NCBI RefSeq assembly: GCF_030811855.1 | Contig: NZ_JAUSRN010000006.1 | Coordinates: 62,001 to 126,000, forward strand | DNA length: 64,000 nucleotides | Origin: Variovorax paradoxus | Lineage (GTDB): Bacteria; Pseudomonadota; Gammaproteobacteria; Burkholderiales; Burkholderiaceae_C | Reading direction: 5' to 3' | Shown: piece by piece, positions 41,023-50,412 of the stretch | Position numbering within the stretch: position 1 is the stretch's first letter | How the letters are laid out: every line of letters starts with the position of its first letter | Position numbers and translations under genes: made by a program | Notes under the pieces: generated by a model | Told to the model about the DNA's origin: nothing | Seen by the model: the letters and a program-made list of their open reading frames with translations, nothing else | Database searches by the model: none

Positions 41023-42413
41023 TGCCCGAGTGCGGTCAGCCCGCTCATGTCCGCCAGCAGGCGGTTGGCCGAGGGCGGCGCAAGCTGCCCCGCCGCACCG
41101 GTGATCTGCATGCGCTGCAGCCAGGCCTCGAATTCGGGTGCGCGCTTCAGGCCCAGCGTCTGCCGCAAGAACAGCGCGTCGTGGAACGAGGTGCTCTGGT
41201 AGTTGAGCATCACGTCGTCGGCGCCCGGGACGCCCATGATGAAGTTGATGCCCGCGGTGCCGAGCAGCACGAGCAGGTTGTCCATGTCGTCTTGGTCGGC
41301 TTCGGCATGGTTGGTGTAGCAGATGTCGCAACCGAGGGGCAGGCCCAGCAGCTTGCCGCAGCAGTGGTCTTCGAGCCCGGCACGGATGATCTGCTTGCCG
41401 TCGAAAAGATATTCGGGCCCGATGAAGCCGACTACGGTGTTGATGAGCAGCGGCTTGTAGCGGCGGGCCAGCGCATAGGCGCGTACCTCGCAGGTCTGCT
41501 GGTCGACACCGAAGTTGGCGTTCGCCGACAGCGCGCTACCCTGGCCGGTCTCGAAATACATGACGTTGTTGCCAACGGTGCCCCGGTTCAGTGCCAGCGC
41601 CGCGGCATAGGCCTCGTCGAGCAGCTCGGGCGTGATGCCGAAAGAGAGGTTTGCCTTTTCGGTGCCCGCGATCGACTGAAACACCAGGTCGATCGGCGCG
41701 CCCGCTTCGGCGAGCTTGAGCGTGTTGGTCACGTGCGTGAGCACGCAGCTTTGCGTGGGAATCTCGAAGCGCTGGATCACTTCGTCCAGCATGTGCAGCA
41801 GCCGGCCCAGCACCTGCATGCTGTCTGACACCGGGTTGAGGCCGATCACCGCGTCGCCCGCGCCATAGAGCAGCCCGTCGAGCGTGGAGGCCGCCACGCC
41901 GCGCAGATCGTCGGTCGGGTGGTTGGGCTGCAGGCGCACGGCCAAGTGGCCGGGCAGGCCGATGGTGTCGCGAAACCGCGTGACCACACTGCACTTTTTG
42001 GCGACCGACACGAGGTCCTGGTTGCGCATGAGCTTGGACACGGCCGCCACCATTTCGGGCGTAAGGCCAGGCGCCAGCGCCGTCAGCGTCTCGGTAGTGG
42101 CCTGCTCCGACAGCAGCCAGTTGCGGAAGTCGCCCACCGTGAGGTGCGACACCGGCGCAAAAGCCTGTGCGTCGTGGCTGTCGATGATGAGGCGCGTGAT
42201 GTTGTCGCTCTCGTAGGGAATCAGCGCTTCCGTCAGGAACTGCTTGAGCGGCGTCTCGGCCAGCACGTGGCGCGCCGCCATGCGCTGCTGCGCCGTGGCC
42301 GCACCGATCTCCGCGAGGTAGTCGCCCGAGCGCGCCGGGCTGGCCACGGCCATGACCTGCTTCAGGTCGTCGAAGGCGAAGACCTGGCCGGCGATGGTGG
42401 TGCGATAGCGCAT
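41019..42413 (-). CDS. eutB: ethanolamine ammonia-lyase large subunit
   Basis: The 464-residue catalytic barrel carries the cobalamin site. Seen are DAVIGLNPVSDS, NAT-like YQSTSFHDALFLRQTLGLKRAPEF in parts, and DICYTNHAEADQDDMDNLL. The length is normal. The permease gene lies 7 bp upstream, so eat-eutB-eutC form one operon. No shell proteins, aldehyde dehydrogenase or EutA reactivase are in the window, so the pathway is the simple, non-compartment kind. Confidence 0.96.
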   Translation of the reverse strand: MRYRTTIAGQVFAFDDLKQVMAVASPARSGDYLAEIGAATAQQRMAARHVLAETPLKQFLTEALIPYESDNITRLIIDSHDAQAFAPVSHLTVGDFRNWLLSEQATTETLTALAPGLTPEMVAAVSKLMRNQDLVSVAKKCSVVTRFRDTIGLPGHLAVRLQPNHPTDDLRGVAASTLDGLLYGAGDAVIGLNPVSDSMQVLGRLLHMLDEVIQRFEIPTQSCVLTHVTNTLKLAEAGAPIDLVFQSIAGTEKANLSFGITPELLDEAYAAALALNRGTVGNNVMYFETGQGSALSANANFGVDQQTCEVRAYALARRYKPLLINTVVGFIGPEYLFDGKQIIRAGLEDHCCGKLLGLPLGCDICYTNHAEADQDDMDNLLVLLGTAGINFIMGVPGADDVMLNYQSTSFHDALFLRQTLGLKRAPEFEAWLQRMQITGAAGQLAPPSANRLLADMSGLTALGQ

Positions 42414-42420
42414 CGTTCTT

Positions 42421-43842
42421 TCAGGCGACCGGAGGCGAGGAAAGCATCTCGTCAGGCGCCGCCGCCTTGCGTTGTGCAGAGGTCAAGAGAAAGTAGCCGT
42501 AGGCGGCCGCCATCAGCACCAGGAACAGCAGCGTGAGCATGGCGTTGAACCACACCATGGCGCCGAGGCAGACCACGCCGAGCCCGAGCGCAATGGCCGG
42601 AAACACCGGATAGAACGGCGCGCGGTAGGTGCGCAGCAGGTCGGGCTCGCTCCTGCGCAGCTTGAAGAGCGCCGCCATCGAGATCAGGTACATCACGATG
42701 GCGCCGAGAACCGCCATGGTCACGATGTTGGCGGTGAGCGTCTGGCCGCCGAACTGCACCCATTCGTCGCTGAAGATGGCCACCACGCCGATCACGCCGC
42801 CGGCCAGCAAGGCGCGATGCGGTGTGTCGAAGCGCGGGCTCAGGCCCGCGAAGTAGCGCGGCAGGTAGCCCGCGCGCGCCAGCGCGAAGATCTGGCGCGA
42901 GTAGCCCATGATGATGCCGTGGAACGAGGCAATCAGCCCGAAGAGGCCGATCCACACCAGCATGTGCAGCCAGCCGCTGTTGTCGCCCACCACGGCCTTC
43001 ATGGCCTGCGGCAGCGGGTCGTTGATGTTGGCGAGCTTGCGCCAGTCGCCCACGCCGCCGGCGAAGATCATCACGCCGAAGGCCAGCACCACCAGCGTGA
43101 TGATGCCCGTGGTGTAGGCGATGGGAATGGTGCGGTGCGGATCGCGCGCTTCCTCCGCCGCCATGGCCGCGCCCTCGATGGCCAGGAAGAACCAGATCGC
43201 GAAGGGGATCGATGCGAAGATGCCCGAAATGGCCGCGCCGTTGAGCACGTTGCCGCCGGCCCAACCGTTGGCGACGAAGTTGGCCATCGACCAGCCCGGC
43301 GTGACCACGCCCATGAACACGAACAGCTCGAAGATCGCGAGCACCGTCACGAAGAGTTCGAACGCCGCCGCAATGCCCACCCCGATCCAGTTGAGCCCGA
43401 TGAAGATCATGTAGGCACCCAGCGCGAACCACTTCGGGTTGATGCCGGGGAACTGCACGTTGAGGTACGCGCCGATTGCGAGCGCAATCGCCGGCGGTGC
43501 AAATACGAACTCGACCAGCGTCGCAAAGCCCGCCACGAAGCCGCCGGTCGGCCCGAAGGCGCGTCGTGCATAGGCAAAGGGGCCGCCCGCATGCGGAATG
43601 GCGGTGGACAGCTCGGTGAAGCTGAAGATGAAGGTGGTGTACATCGTGGCCACCAGCACCGTGGCGACCAGGAAGCCGAGCGTGCCGGCCGTGTTCCAGC
43701 CGTAGCTCCAACCAAAGTACTCACCCGATATGACCAGGCCCACCGCAATGCCCCAGAGCTGGACCGGGCCGAGCACTTTCTTCAGGTGACCGGTGCCGGC
43801 CGGAGCAGCGATGGCGGCCGGTGTCGCTTCGATGGACTGCAT
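42421..43842 (-). CDS. eat: ethanolamine permease (APC superfamily)
   Basis: The 473-residue carrier has about twelve membrane helices and APC-superfamily features: WGIAVGLVISGEYFGWSYGWN in the first helix (in parts), AGGPFAYARRAFGPTGG and FFLAIEGAAMAAEEARDP. These match ethanolamine permeases paired with eutBC. The ATG at 43842 follows a strong GAGAGGAAG site on the minus strand. First gene of the ethanolamine operon. Confidence 0.9.
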   Translation of the reverse strand: MQSIEATPAAIAAPAGTGHLKKVLGPVQLWGIAVGLVISGEYFGWSYGWNTAGTLGFLVATVLVATMYTTFIFSFTELSTAIPHAGGPFAYARRAFGPTGGFVAGFATLVEFVFAPPAIALAIGAYLNVQFPGINPKWFALGAYMIFIGLNWIGVGIAAAFELFVTVLAIFELFVFMGVVTPGWSMANFVANGWAGGNVLNGAAISGIFASIPFAIWFFLAIEGAAMAAEEARDPHRTIPIAYTTGIITLVVLAFGVMIFAGGVGDWRKLANINDPLPQAMKAVVGDNSGWLHMLVWIGLFGLIASFHGIIMGYSRQIFALARAGYLPRYFAGLSPRFDTPHRALLAGGVIGVVAIFSDEWVQFGGQTLTANIVTMAVLGAIVMYLISMAALFKLRRSEPDLLRTYRAPFYPVFPAIALGLGVVCLGAMVWFNAMLTLLFLVLMAAAYGYFLLTSAQRKAAAPDEMLSSPPVA

Positions 43843-43950
43843 GGGGCTTCCTCTCTTTTGGCGGATGTTGACAGTGCACATGCAGCAAAGCAAGGGCTGT
43901 TCCACCGCTGGCCATAATCATGCTTTCCCCCATTCTTCCGAGGTATTCCA

Positions 43951-44376
43951 GTGAAGTCCTTTTCTTCTTCGTCGATCTTCTGCGCTGCTTTCTTGTCCGT
44001 GTGCGCCGTGTCCACCGCGTGGGCTCAGTCCGCGCCCGTCACCACGCCAAGCGGCCTCGTCTACCAGTCGCTGAAAGAGGGCACCGGCGCATCGCCTGCG
44101 GCGACCGACGTGGTCAAGGTGCACTACCGCGGCACCTTCCCCGACAGCGGCAAGGAATTCGACAGCTCCTACAGCCGCGGCGAGCCGACCGAGTTTCCGC
44201 TCAACGGCGTGATCCCTTGCTGGACCGAGGGCGTGCAGAAGATGAAGCCGGGCGGCAAGGCCAAGCTGACCTGCCCGCCGGCCATTGCCTACGGTGCGCG
44301 CGGCGCGGGCGGGGTGATTCCGCCGAACGCCACGCTCAACTTCGAAGTCGAGCTGGTGTCCGTCAAGAAGCGCTGA
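43951..44376 (+). CDS. FKBP-type peptidyl-prolyl cis-trans isomerase
   Basis: The 141-residue product starts with GTG at 43951 and has a signal peptide ending AWAQ, so it is periplasmic. The FKBP core contains VHYRGTFPDSGKEFDSSY, GVIPCWTEGVQKMKPGGKAKL and the final IPPNATLNFEVELVSV, with most active-site aromatics in place (Tyr, Phe, Trp, and the A-Y of IAYG). It catalyses proline isomerisation during folding. Divergent from the ethanolamine operon across 108 bp. Confidence 0.92.
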   Translation: MKSFSSSSIFCAAFLSVCAVSTAWAQSAPVTTPSGLVYQSLKEGTGASPAATDVVKVHYRGTFPDSGKEFDSSYSRGEPTEFPLNGVIPCWTEGVQKMKPGGKAKLTCPPAIAYGARGAGGVIPPNATLNFEVELVSVKKR

Positions 44377-44400
44377 TCGCCCAGCGTGTCCGAGTGAAGC

Positions 44401-45999
44401 TCAACCTGGCTGGTACTGGAACAGCCAGGTTTCAGTGAGCGTCTTGTCACCGGTCTTCAGGTAGAGCCGCATGTCGATGGGCTCGTTGCCTTCGGGCGTG
44501 AAGTCGAACTGCGCGCGCCAGTGGCCGGGCACGCCGTTGGGCACGGCTTCGGCAAAGACATAGGAGAACTTGCCGCGCGGCGCAGTCAGCACCAGCTCTG
44601 GCTTCACGCCGAAGGGCACGGTGGTGAGCGGCTGGCCGATGAATTCGACCATGAATTTGCGCACGCCCGGCGGGCGCGGCTGGCCCGGCTGCCCGCCGCG
44701 CCCGATGCGCGTGGCCACGCACCGTGCGAGCGGCGAGGGAAAGGGCTCTTGGTCGGTCCAGTGCAGGCGGTATTGCAGGCTGTAGCTCGCGCCCGCCTTC
44801 GCATCGGCCTTGGGCACCCAGAAGGCGACGATGTTGTCGTGGATCTCGTCGTCGGTCGGAATCTCGATCAGCTGCACCGAGCCTTCGCCCCAGTCGCCCA
44901 GCGGCTCGATCCAGAGGCTGGGGCGTTTCTCGTAATTGACGCCGTCCTGGTAGTGGTCGAAGGCCCGGTCGCGCTGCAGCAAACCGAAGCCGCGCGGCCG
45001 TGTATCGGCAAAGGCCGAGGCGCGCGTTTGCGTGGGGTTGTTGAGCGGGCGCCAGATGCGCTCGCCCGCGCCGTTCCAGATCGCGAGGCCATCGGAGTCG
45101 TGCACCTCCGGCCGCCAATCGATGGCGGTGGGCTTGATGGTTTCCGAATACCAGTACATCGAAGTGAGCGGCACCAGCCCGAGGCGCGACACGTCGCGGC
45201 GCAGGAACAGGCGCGCGTCGATGTCCATGATCACGGCCTTGCCGCGCTGCATCACGAACTTGAACACGCCCGTGACGCTCGGCCCCTCGAGCAGCGCGTA
45301 CACCGTCATCGAGGTGGTGTTGTTGGCGGCCGGCGTTTCGAAGTAGTAGCGCGTGAAGGTCGGAAACTCTTCAGGCTTGTCGGGCACCGCCACGTCGAGC
45401 GCAAGGCCGCGTGCCGACAGGCCGTACTGGTACAGCTCGCCGATGGCGCGGAAGTACGAGGCGCCGAGGAACGCGACCCAGTCGTTCTTCTGCCAGTCGA
45501 GCTTGCCCTGGTCGCCGAGGCGGCTCTCCTGCAGGCGGAAGCCCGCAAAGCCCGCGCCGGGCGGCAGGGCGCGCGCAGGGCTGTCGGGCGGCATGGAGAA
45601 ATAAGAGGGGCTATAGAGCACCTCGCGCGCAAAGGCATCGCCGTCGGAGTTCTCGAGCACGTGCATGCGCACCGGCGTTTGGAAGAAGCGGCCGAGGTGA
45701 AAGAAGGTGACGGGAAAGGCGCCGGGACCATCGCGAAAGAGCGCGTTGGCGGGGTCGAACTTGATCTTGCCATGGGCGTCGTAGTCGATGCGCTCCAGCA
45801 CGTCGGGCGCGAGCGGCGCGGCGGCGGCATACGGCTGCGAAGCCAGGCGCTTGGCCTGTGCCACGAGGCGGTCGAAAGAGAAGGGCGAAGGCTGGCTCAG
45901 CTGCAGGCCATTGGCGGCCAACGCTTCTTCAGGCAGTCCAAGGGCGGCGAGTGCGGCGGCGGCACCACCTGCGGCAAGGAAGGATCGGCGATCAAGCAT
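44401..45999 (-). CDS. opgD: glucan biosynthesis protein OpgD (Tat-exported)
   Basis: The 532-residue protein has a twin-arginine signal (LDRRSFLAAGGAAAALAALG) and a MdoG/OpgD domain: FDRLVAQAKRLASQPY, GAFPVTFFHLGRFF, FLGASYFRAIGELYQYGLSARGLALD (in parts), and NYEKRPSLWIEPLGDWGEG. It acts in the periplasm in the synthesis of osmoregulated glucans. The Tat signal and length separate OpgD from the Sec-exported OpgG. Convergent with the FKBP gene; no opgH in the window. Confidence 0.9.
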   Translation of the reverse strand: MLDRRSFLAAGGAAAALAALGLPEEALAANGLQLSQPSPFSFDRLVAQAKRLASQPYAAAAPLAPDVLERIDYDAHGKIKFDPANALFRDGPGAFPVTFFHLGRFFQTPVRMHVLENSDGDAFAREVLYSPSYFSMPPDSPARALPPGAGFAGFRLQESRLGDQGKLDWQKNDWVAFLGASYFRAIGELYQYGLSARGLALDVAVPDKPEEFPTFTRYYFETPAANNTTSMTVYALLEGPSVTGVFKFVMQRGKAVIMDIDARLFLRRDVSRLGLVPLTSMYWYSETIKPTAIDWRPEVHDSDGLAIWNGAGERIWRPLNNPTQTRASAFADTRPRGFGLLQRDRAFDHYQDGVNYEKRPSLWIEPLGDWGEGSVQLIEIPTDDEIHDNIVAFWVPKADAKAGASYSLQYRLHWTDQEPFPSPLARCVATRIGRGGQPGQPRPPGVRKFMVEFIGQPLTTVPFGVKPELVLTAPRGKFSYVFAEAVPNGVPGHWRAQFDFTPEGNEPIDMRLYLKTGDKTLTETWLFQYQPG

Positions 46000-46254
46000 G
46001 TGTTTCTTGAGGGTTGCGAGTTCTTGGAAATACGTTGGAAAAATGCAAGCAATGGACGGGGACAACGCGGCATTTGGTGGAGGGTGCCGGTCGCTTGCTT
46101 CAGAAGAAAACTATCCTAGCGCAGCCCGCGCCAGGATTTCCGCGGCTGGGAGCGCCGAGCATGCCTTGGCTGAAGGCCGGTTCGCGTCAGCCAACCTGCG
46201 CTGCCCGAGCCGGACAAGGCCGGGAATTGAGTCTTGGACGGGAAATTTGTGCGT

Positions 46255-47100
46255 TTATGTATCGGCCTCGTCTGTCGCGCGCAGCGCATAGACGGCATAG
46301 AGCGACACGCCAAGCAGCATCAAGATGAGCGGCGCGAACAAGGTGTAGGGCAGGCCGAAACCTTCCAGCACCCGGTAGCTCGAGTCGAGGTGCAGGCGCG
46401 GATGGCCTTGCGTCAACTCGGCGGCGCTGCGCAGGCCCCATCGAAACTCCGCGCCGGTGGCCCGCACCGACGGATGCTGTGCCGCGCGGCCCACCCCGAG
46501 CCAGCACATCGCATCGAAGGCCAGCACCGAGCCTGCTGGCGCGCGCTCATTGAAGGTCGCGAGCACGGCCTGCACCTGCGGCGGCTCCAGATACATCAGC
46601 ACGCCTTCGGCAAACAGGAACACCGGCTGCCCTTCGCGCTTGCGCGGCAGGTCGAGGTGGTCCCACCAATGCGGCGAAGTGAGGTCGAGCGCGCGCGCAT
46701 CGTGGCGCGTATTGGTGTCGGGAATGAGATCGCGGCGCAGCGCGAGCACCTCGGGCAGGTCCGCATCGGTCATGCGGCACTTTCCGTCATCCAGCCATTG
46801 AAAGTAATGGCTGAGCCCGCATCCCATGTTCACCACGCGTGCGCCGGGGTGCTGCTTGAGGAACTCTTGCGCCAGGCTGCGAAAGCGCCGCGTGCGGTTC
46901 AGGATGCCGTAGATGGTCGTCCGGTCTTCGGGAAGGGCCTGCCCGTCGTCGCGGATCTTTTCGAGGATGGATGCGGCATAGGCGTCCCGTACTGCCAGTT
47001 GCGGAAACATCGCATCGCCCGATGCGCGCGCGGCGAGGGGAATCCGAAGTGTGGAAGGAACGGCCGACAGGCTTCGCGCGGGCTTCTTGTTTGTTGTCAT
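46255..47100 (-). CDS. class I SAM-dependent methyltransferase, leucine carboxyl methyltransferase family
   Basis: The 281-residue protein has the SAM-binding VVNMGCGLSHYF, acidic DADLPEV and the family's FAEGVLMYLEPPQVQ. These are LCM-family features (PF04072-like), which in bacteria act on unknown small molecules. A hydrophobic C-terminal stretch (LFAPLILMLLGVSLYAVYAL) near residue 260 suggests membrane anchoring, unusual for the family. ATG 47100 gives the usual N-terminus. Confidence 0.8.
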   Translation of the reverse strand: MTTNKKPARSLSAVPSTLRIPLAARASGDAMFPQLAVRDAYAASILEKIRDDGQALPEDRTTIYGILNRTRRFRSLAQEFLKQHPGARVVNMGCGLSHYFQWLDDGKCRMTDADLPEVLALRRDLIPDTNTRHDARALDLTSPHWWDHLDLPRKREGQPVFLFAEGVLMYLEPPQVQAVLATFNERAPAGSVLAFDAMCWLGVGRAAQHPSVRATGAEFRWGLRSAAELTQGHPRLHLDSSYRVLEGFGLPYTLFAPLILMLLGVSLYAVYALRATDEADT

Positions 47101-47224
47101 GGACGCTGGCACAGGGGCATGCGCAAGTCTGGCTGCTCCCCGGCCGGGGGGCAAGTCAGCTTTTCGTTAACCCTGAATGCGTCCATGTTCTTTGGCGGCG
47201 CTCGCCGCCACCAGGAATCGCCGC

Positions 47225-48733
47225 CTACTTCGCGGTCGGCATCACGAACTCGGCACCCTTGCCGATGCTCTCGGGCCAGCGCTGCATGATCGACTTCTGC
47301 TTGGTGTAGAAGCGCACGCCTTCCTCGCCGTAGGCATGCATGTCGCCGAAGAGCGAACGCTTCCAGCCGCCGAAGCCGTGCCAGGCCATCGGCACCGGGA
47401 TCGGCACGTTGATGCCGACCATGCCCACCTGGATGCGGCGGCTGAACTCGCGCGCCACGTTGCCGTCGCGCGTGAAGCAGCTCACGCCGTTGCCGAACTC
47501 GTGGTCGTTGACCAGGTCGACCGCGTCCTTGAAGTTGGCCACGCGCACGCAAGAGAGCACGGGGCCGAAGATCTCTTCCTTGTAGATGCGCATCTCGGGC
47601 GTGACATGGTCGAACAGCGTGCCGCCCATCCAGAAGCCGTCGCCGCAGCCGGCGCCGGCCTTGCTGCCGTCGAACTGGCGGCCGTCGACCAGCAGCTTTG
47701 CGCCTTCCTTCTCGCCCTGGGCAATGTAGCCCGTGATGCGTTCGTGCGCCGCGCGCGTGACGATCGGGCCCATCTCGGCCGCAAGGTTCTCGCCGTCGAG
47801 CACCTGGAGCGTCTTCGTGCGTTCGACGAGCTTGGGAATGATCTTGTCGGCCACGTCGCCCACCAGCACCGCCACGCTGATGGCCATGCAGCGTTCGCCG
47901 GCCGAGCCGTAGCCGGCGCCGATCAGCGCATCCACCGTCTGGTCGATGTCGGCATCGGGCATGACCACCATGTGGTTCTTCGCGCCGCCGAGCGCCTGCA
48001 CGCGCTTGCCATTGCGCGCGCCGGTTTCATAGATGTAGTTGGCAATGGGCGTGGAGCCGACGAAGCTCACGGCCTTGACGTCGGGGTGCTCGAGCAGCGC
48101 GTCGACCGCGGCCTTGTCGCCCTGAACCACGTTGAACACGCCATCGGGGAGGCCCGCTTCCTTGAGCAGCTCGGCCATGCGCAGCGAAGGGGTCGGGTCG
48201 GTCGGGCTGGGCTTGAGAATGAAGGTGTTGCCGGCGGCAATGGCCACCGGGAACATCCACATCGGCACCATCACCGGAAAGTTGAAGGGCGTGATGCCCG
48301 CTACCACGCCGAGCGGCTGACGCAGCGTCCAGTTGTCGATGCCGGTGGAAACCTGGTCGGTGAAGTCGCCCTTGAGCAGCTGCGGAATGCCGCAGGCGAA
48401 CTCGACGATGTCGATGCCGCGAGAGACCTCGCCCTGTGCGTCGGTGAACACCTTGCCGTGCTCGGCGGTGATCATGTGCGCCAGCTCGTCCTTGTGCAGG
48501 TTGAGCAGCTCCAGAAACTTGAACATCACGCGGGCTCGGCGGATCGGCGGCGTGTCGGCCCACTTGGGAAAGGCGGCCTGCGCGGCGGCCACAGCGGCAT
48601 CGACATCGGCCTGGGCGGCGAGCACCACCTTGCCCGTGACCTTGCCGGTCGCTGGGTTGGTGACGTCCTGCGTGCGGGTGGAGCCGCCGGCGGCGTGTTG
48701 GCCGCCGATGAAATGGGCAATCTGCTGGGTCAT
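47225..48733 (-). CDS. mmsA: CoA-acylating methylmalonate-semialdehyde dehydrogenase (copy 1)
   Basis: The 502-residue aldehyde dehydrogenase converts methylmalonate semialdehyde to propionyl-CoA (or malonate semialdehyde to acetyl-CoA). [17 protein letters not shown] and the catalytic cysteine in [14 protein letters not shown] are those of MmsA, and [14 protein letters not shown] near the end is also typical. The ATG at 48733 ([11 protein letters not shown]) is used; a TTG four codons upstream is in frame. A LysR gene is divergent across about 100 bp. This copy is not next to other valine genes; copy 2 begins at 59348. Confidence 0.9.
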   Translation of the reverse strand: MTQQIAHFIGGQHAAGGSTRTQDVTNPATGKVTGKVVLAAQADVDAAVAAAQAAFPKWADTPPIRRARVMFKFLELLNLHKDELAHMITAEHGKVFTDAQGEVSRGIDIVEFACGIPQLLKGDFTDQVSTGIDNWTLRQPLGVVAGITPFNFPVMVPMWMFPVAIAAGNTFILKPSPTDPTPSLRMAELLKEAGLPDGVFNVVQGDKAAVDALLEHPDVKAVSFVGSTPIANYIYETGARNGKRVQALGGAKNHMVVMPDADIDQTVDALIGAGYGSAGERCMAISVAVLVGDVADKIIPKLVERTKTLQVLDGENLAAEMGPIVTRAAHERITGYIAQGEKEGAKLLVDGRQFDGSKAGAGCGDGFWMGGTLFDHVTPEMRIYKEEIFGPVLSCVRVANFKDAVDLVNDHEFGNGVSCFTRDGNVAREFSRRIQVGMVGINVPIPVPMAWHGFGGWKRSLFGDMHAYGEEGVRFYTKQKSIMQRWPESIGKGAEFVMPTAK

Positions 48734-48809
48734 TGGGTCCGCCAAGAATGAAGTGAGGCGTAGTCTAGAAAAGTGAAGGGCGGCTGCCTAGACCCGGAAG
48801 TTGAACTGT

Positions 48810-48829
48810 TTGTTCGCTATGGTGAACAA
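48810..48829. promoter_or_regulatory. LysR-type operator between mmsA copy 1 and its LysR
   Basis: TTGTTC (48810-48815) and GAACAA (48824-48829) are perfect inverted repeats with an 8-base spacer, ending 7 bp before the LysR ATG. This is a good binding site for the LysR regulator, controlling itself and perhaps mmsA. Confidence 0.65.
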
Positions 48830-48836
48830 TCCAGCC

Positions 48837-49781
48837 ATGGATCTGCAAAAAGCCGAATCTCTTTGGGCCCACCTGCACTGGCTGATCGTGCTCGGCCAGC
48901 AGGGCAGCTATACCGCCGCCGCGGCGCGCCTGGGCGTGAGCAAGGCCGCCATGAGCCAGCGCATTGCCGAGCTGGAGCGGGCGGTGGGCGTCACCCTCGT
49001 GCGCCGCACCACCCGCAGCATGCGGCTGACTGAGGCCGGGCAGCAGCTGGTCGATCAGACCCGCGACCCTTTCGAGCAGATCGCCCACAGCTTCCTGCAG
49101 GCGCAGGACCAGGCCGGCGAACCGCGCGGCCTGATACGCGTCACCGCGCCGGTCGCGCTGGGGCGGCAGCAGTTGCTGCCCCGGCTGGCCGACTTTCTTC
49201 TGGCGCATCCGTCTATCCGCGTCGAGATGGAGCTCTCCGACCGGCTGAGTTCGCTCGCCACAGAGGGCTTCGACCTCGCGGTGCGGCACGCGGCTTCACC
49301 GCCCGACACGCACGTGGCCTGGCGGCTTTGCGACACCAGATCGGTGCTTGTGGCCAGCCGTGCTTACCTGCGCCGCAAGGGCACGCCGCTGGCGCCGCCC
49401 ATGCTGGCCGACCACGACTGCCTGCACTATCCGCGCGGGCAGGAAACCAATGTCTGGTCGTTCGAGCGTCGCTCGGGTCGCACGCGCCTTGGCGAACGGG
49501 TCACCGTGCCCATTGCCGGTCCGCTGGCGGCAAACAACAGCGAGGCATTGCGCGATGCGGCCCAGGCCGGGCTTGGCATCGCGCTGCTGCCCGACTTCAG
49601 CGCTCAGTCTGCGCTGCAGGCAGGCAAGCTGGTCGAAGTGCTGCCCGACTGGCAACCGACGGGCGCCTTCGCGGACCAGATCTACGCCATACGCCCATAC
49701 TCGCTGCACATTCCGCGCGCGGTGAACCTGTTCGTGAGCCACTTGAGGGACACTCTCAAGGCCGGATTCCAATTGCCGTAG
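48837..49781 (+). CDS. LysR family transcriptional regulator
   Basis: The 314-residue product has the N-terminal winged helix (VLGQQGSYTAAAARLGVSKAAMSQRIAELE in parts) and a substrate domain ending RPYSLHIPRAVNLFVSHLR, a pattern of the CrgA/PcaQ-like group. The ATG at 48837 is chosen because earlier in-frame ATGs fall within or ahead of the palindrome at 48810-48829. Divergent from mmsA copy 1 and upstream of the FMN reductase gene (57 bp). Confidence 0.88.
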   Translation: MDLQKAESLWAHLHWLIVLGQQGSYTAAAARLGVSKAAMSQRIAELERAVGVTLVRRTTRSMRLTEAGQQLVDQTRDPFEQIAHSFLQAQDQAGEPRGLIRVTAPVALGRQQLLPRLADFLLAHPSIRVEMELSDRLSSLATEGFDLAVRHAASPPDTHVAWRLCDTRSVLVASRAYLRRKGTPLAPPMLADHDCLHYPRGQETNVWSFERRSGRTRLGERVTVPIAGPLAANNSEALRDAAQAGLGIALLPDFSAQSALQAGKLVEVLPDWQPTGAFADQIYAIRPYSLHIPRAVNLFVSHLRDTLKAGFQLP

Positions 49782-49838
49782 CGCCAGGCGCCCCGGCTCC
49801 ACTTAACACACGCGAACGAATACAGGACAAGGAAAGCA

Positions 49839-50399
49839 ATGAGCACACTCGACATCGTCGGCCTCTGCGGCAGCCTTCGAAGCGGTTCCATCAACCGCGC
49901 GGCACTGAATCTCGCCGGTTCGCTGATGCCTGATTCCATGCGCATGGAGGTCGTCGAATGGCGCGAGGTGCCGCCGTTCGACGCCGACCTGCTGGCCCAC
50001 GGATACCCCGCGCCGGTGCAGGCGCTGCGCGAACGGATCCGCCGCGCCGACGCGCTGCTGATTGCCACGCCCGAATACAACTTCTCGATCCCCGGCGTGT
50101 TCAAGAACGTGATCGATTGGGTCAGCCGCGGCGAAGACCAGCCTTTCGCGAACAAGCCCGTGGCCATTCTCTCGGCCACGCCGGGCCCGCTGGGCGGCGC
50201 GCGCGTTCAGTACGACCTGCGCCGCGTGATGCTGTTCGTGAACGCCATGGTGCTGGTCAAGCCCGAGATCTTCATCGGCGGTGCGGGCGGCAAGTTCGAT
50301 GCACAAGGAAACTGCACCGACGAGACCACCCGCAAGTTCGTCGGCGACCAGATGAAGTCGTTCGAGAAGTGGATCGGCTCGGTGAAGCGGATGGCCTGA
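49839..50399 (+). CDS. NADPH-dependent FMN reductase family protein
   Basis: This 186-residue flavodoxin-like protein has the phosphate-binding loop CGSLRSGSINRAAL, the PEYNFSIPGVFKNVIDWVSR block and SATPGPLGGARVQYDLRR, all marks of the chromate/quinone reductase group. It likely reduces quinones or other electrophiles with NAD(P)H. The purine-rich AAGGAAAG sits just before the ATG. Convergent with the LysR gene that follows (13 bp apart). Confidence 0.88.
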   Translation: MSTLDIVGLCGSLRSGSINRAALNLAGSLMPDSMRMEVVEWREVPPFDADLLAHGYPAPVQALRERIRRADALLIATPEYNFSIPGVFKNVIDWVSRGEDQPFANKPVAILSATPGPLGGARVQYDLRRVMLFVNAMVLVKPEIFIGGAGGKFDAQGNCTDETTRKFVGDQMKSFEKWIGSVKRMA

Positions 50400-50412
50400 C
50401 CCAGGCTTCGCT

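Noticed and set aside
47194-47209. GGCGGC/GCCGCC hairpin after mmsA copy 1 considered as a terminator
   Set aside because: It has no T-run on either strand and such GC hairpins are common by chance here.
48801-48836. Earlier in-frame starts for the LysR gene
   Set aside because: They would place the start within or before the TTGTTC-N8-GAACAA palindrome; the downstream ATG gives the standard LysR N-terminus.
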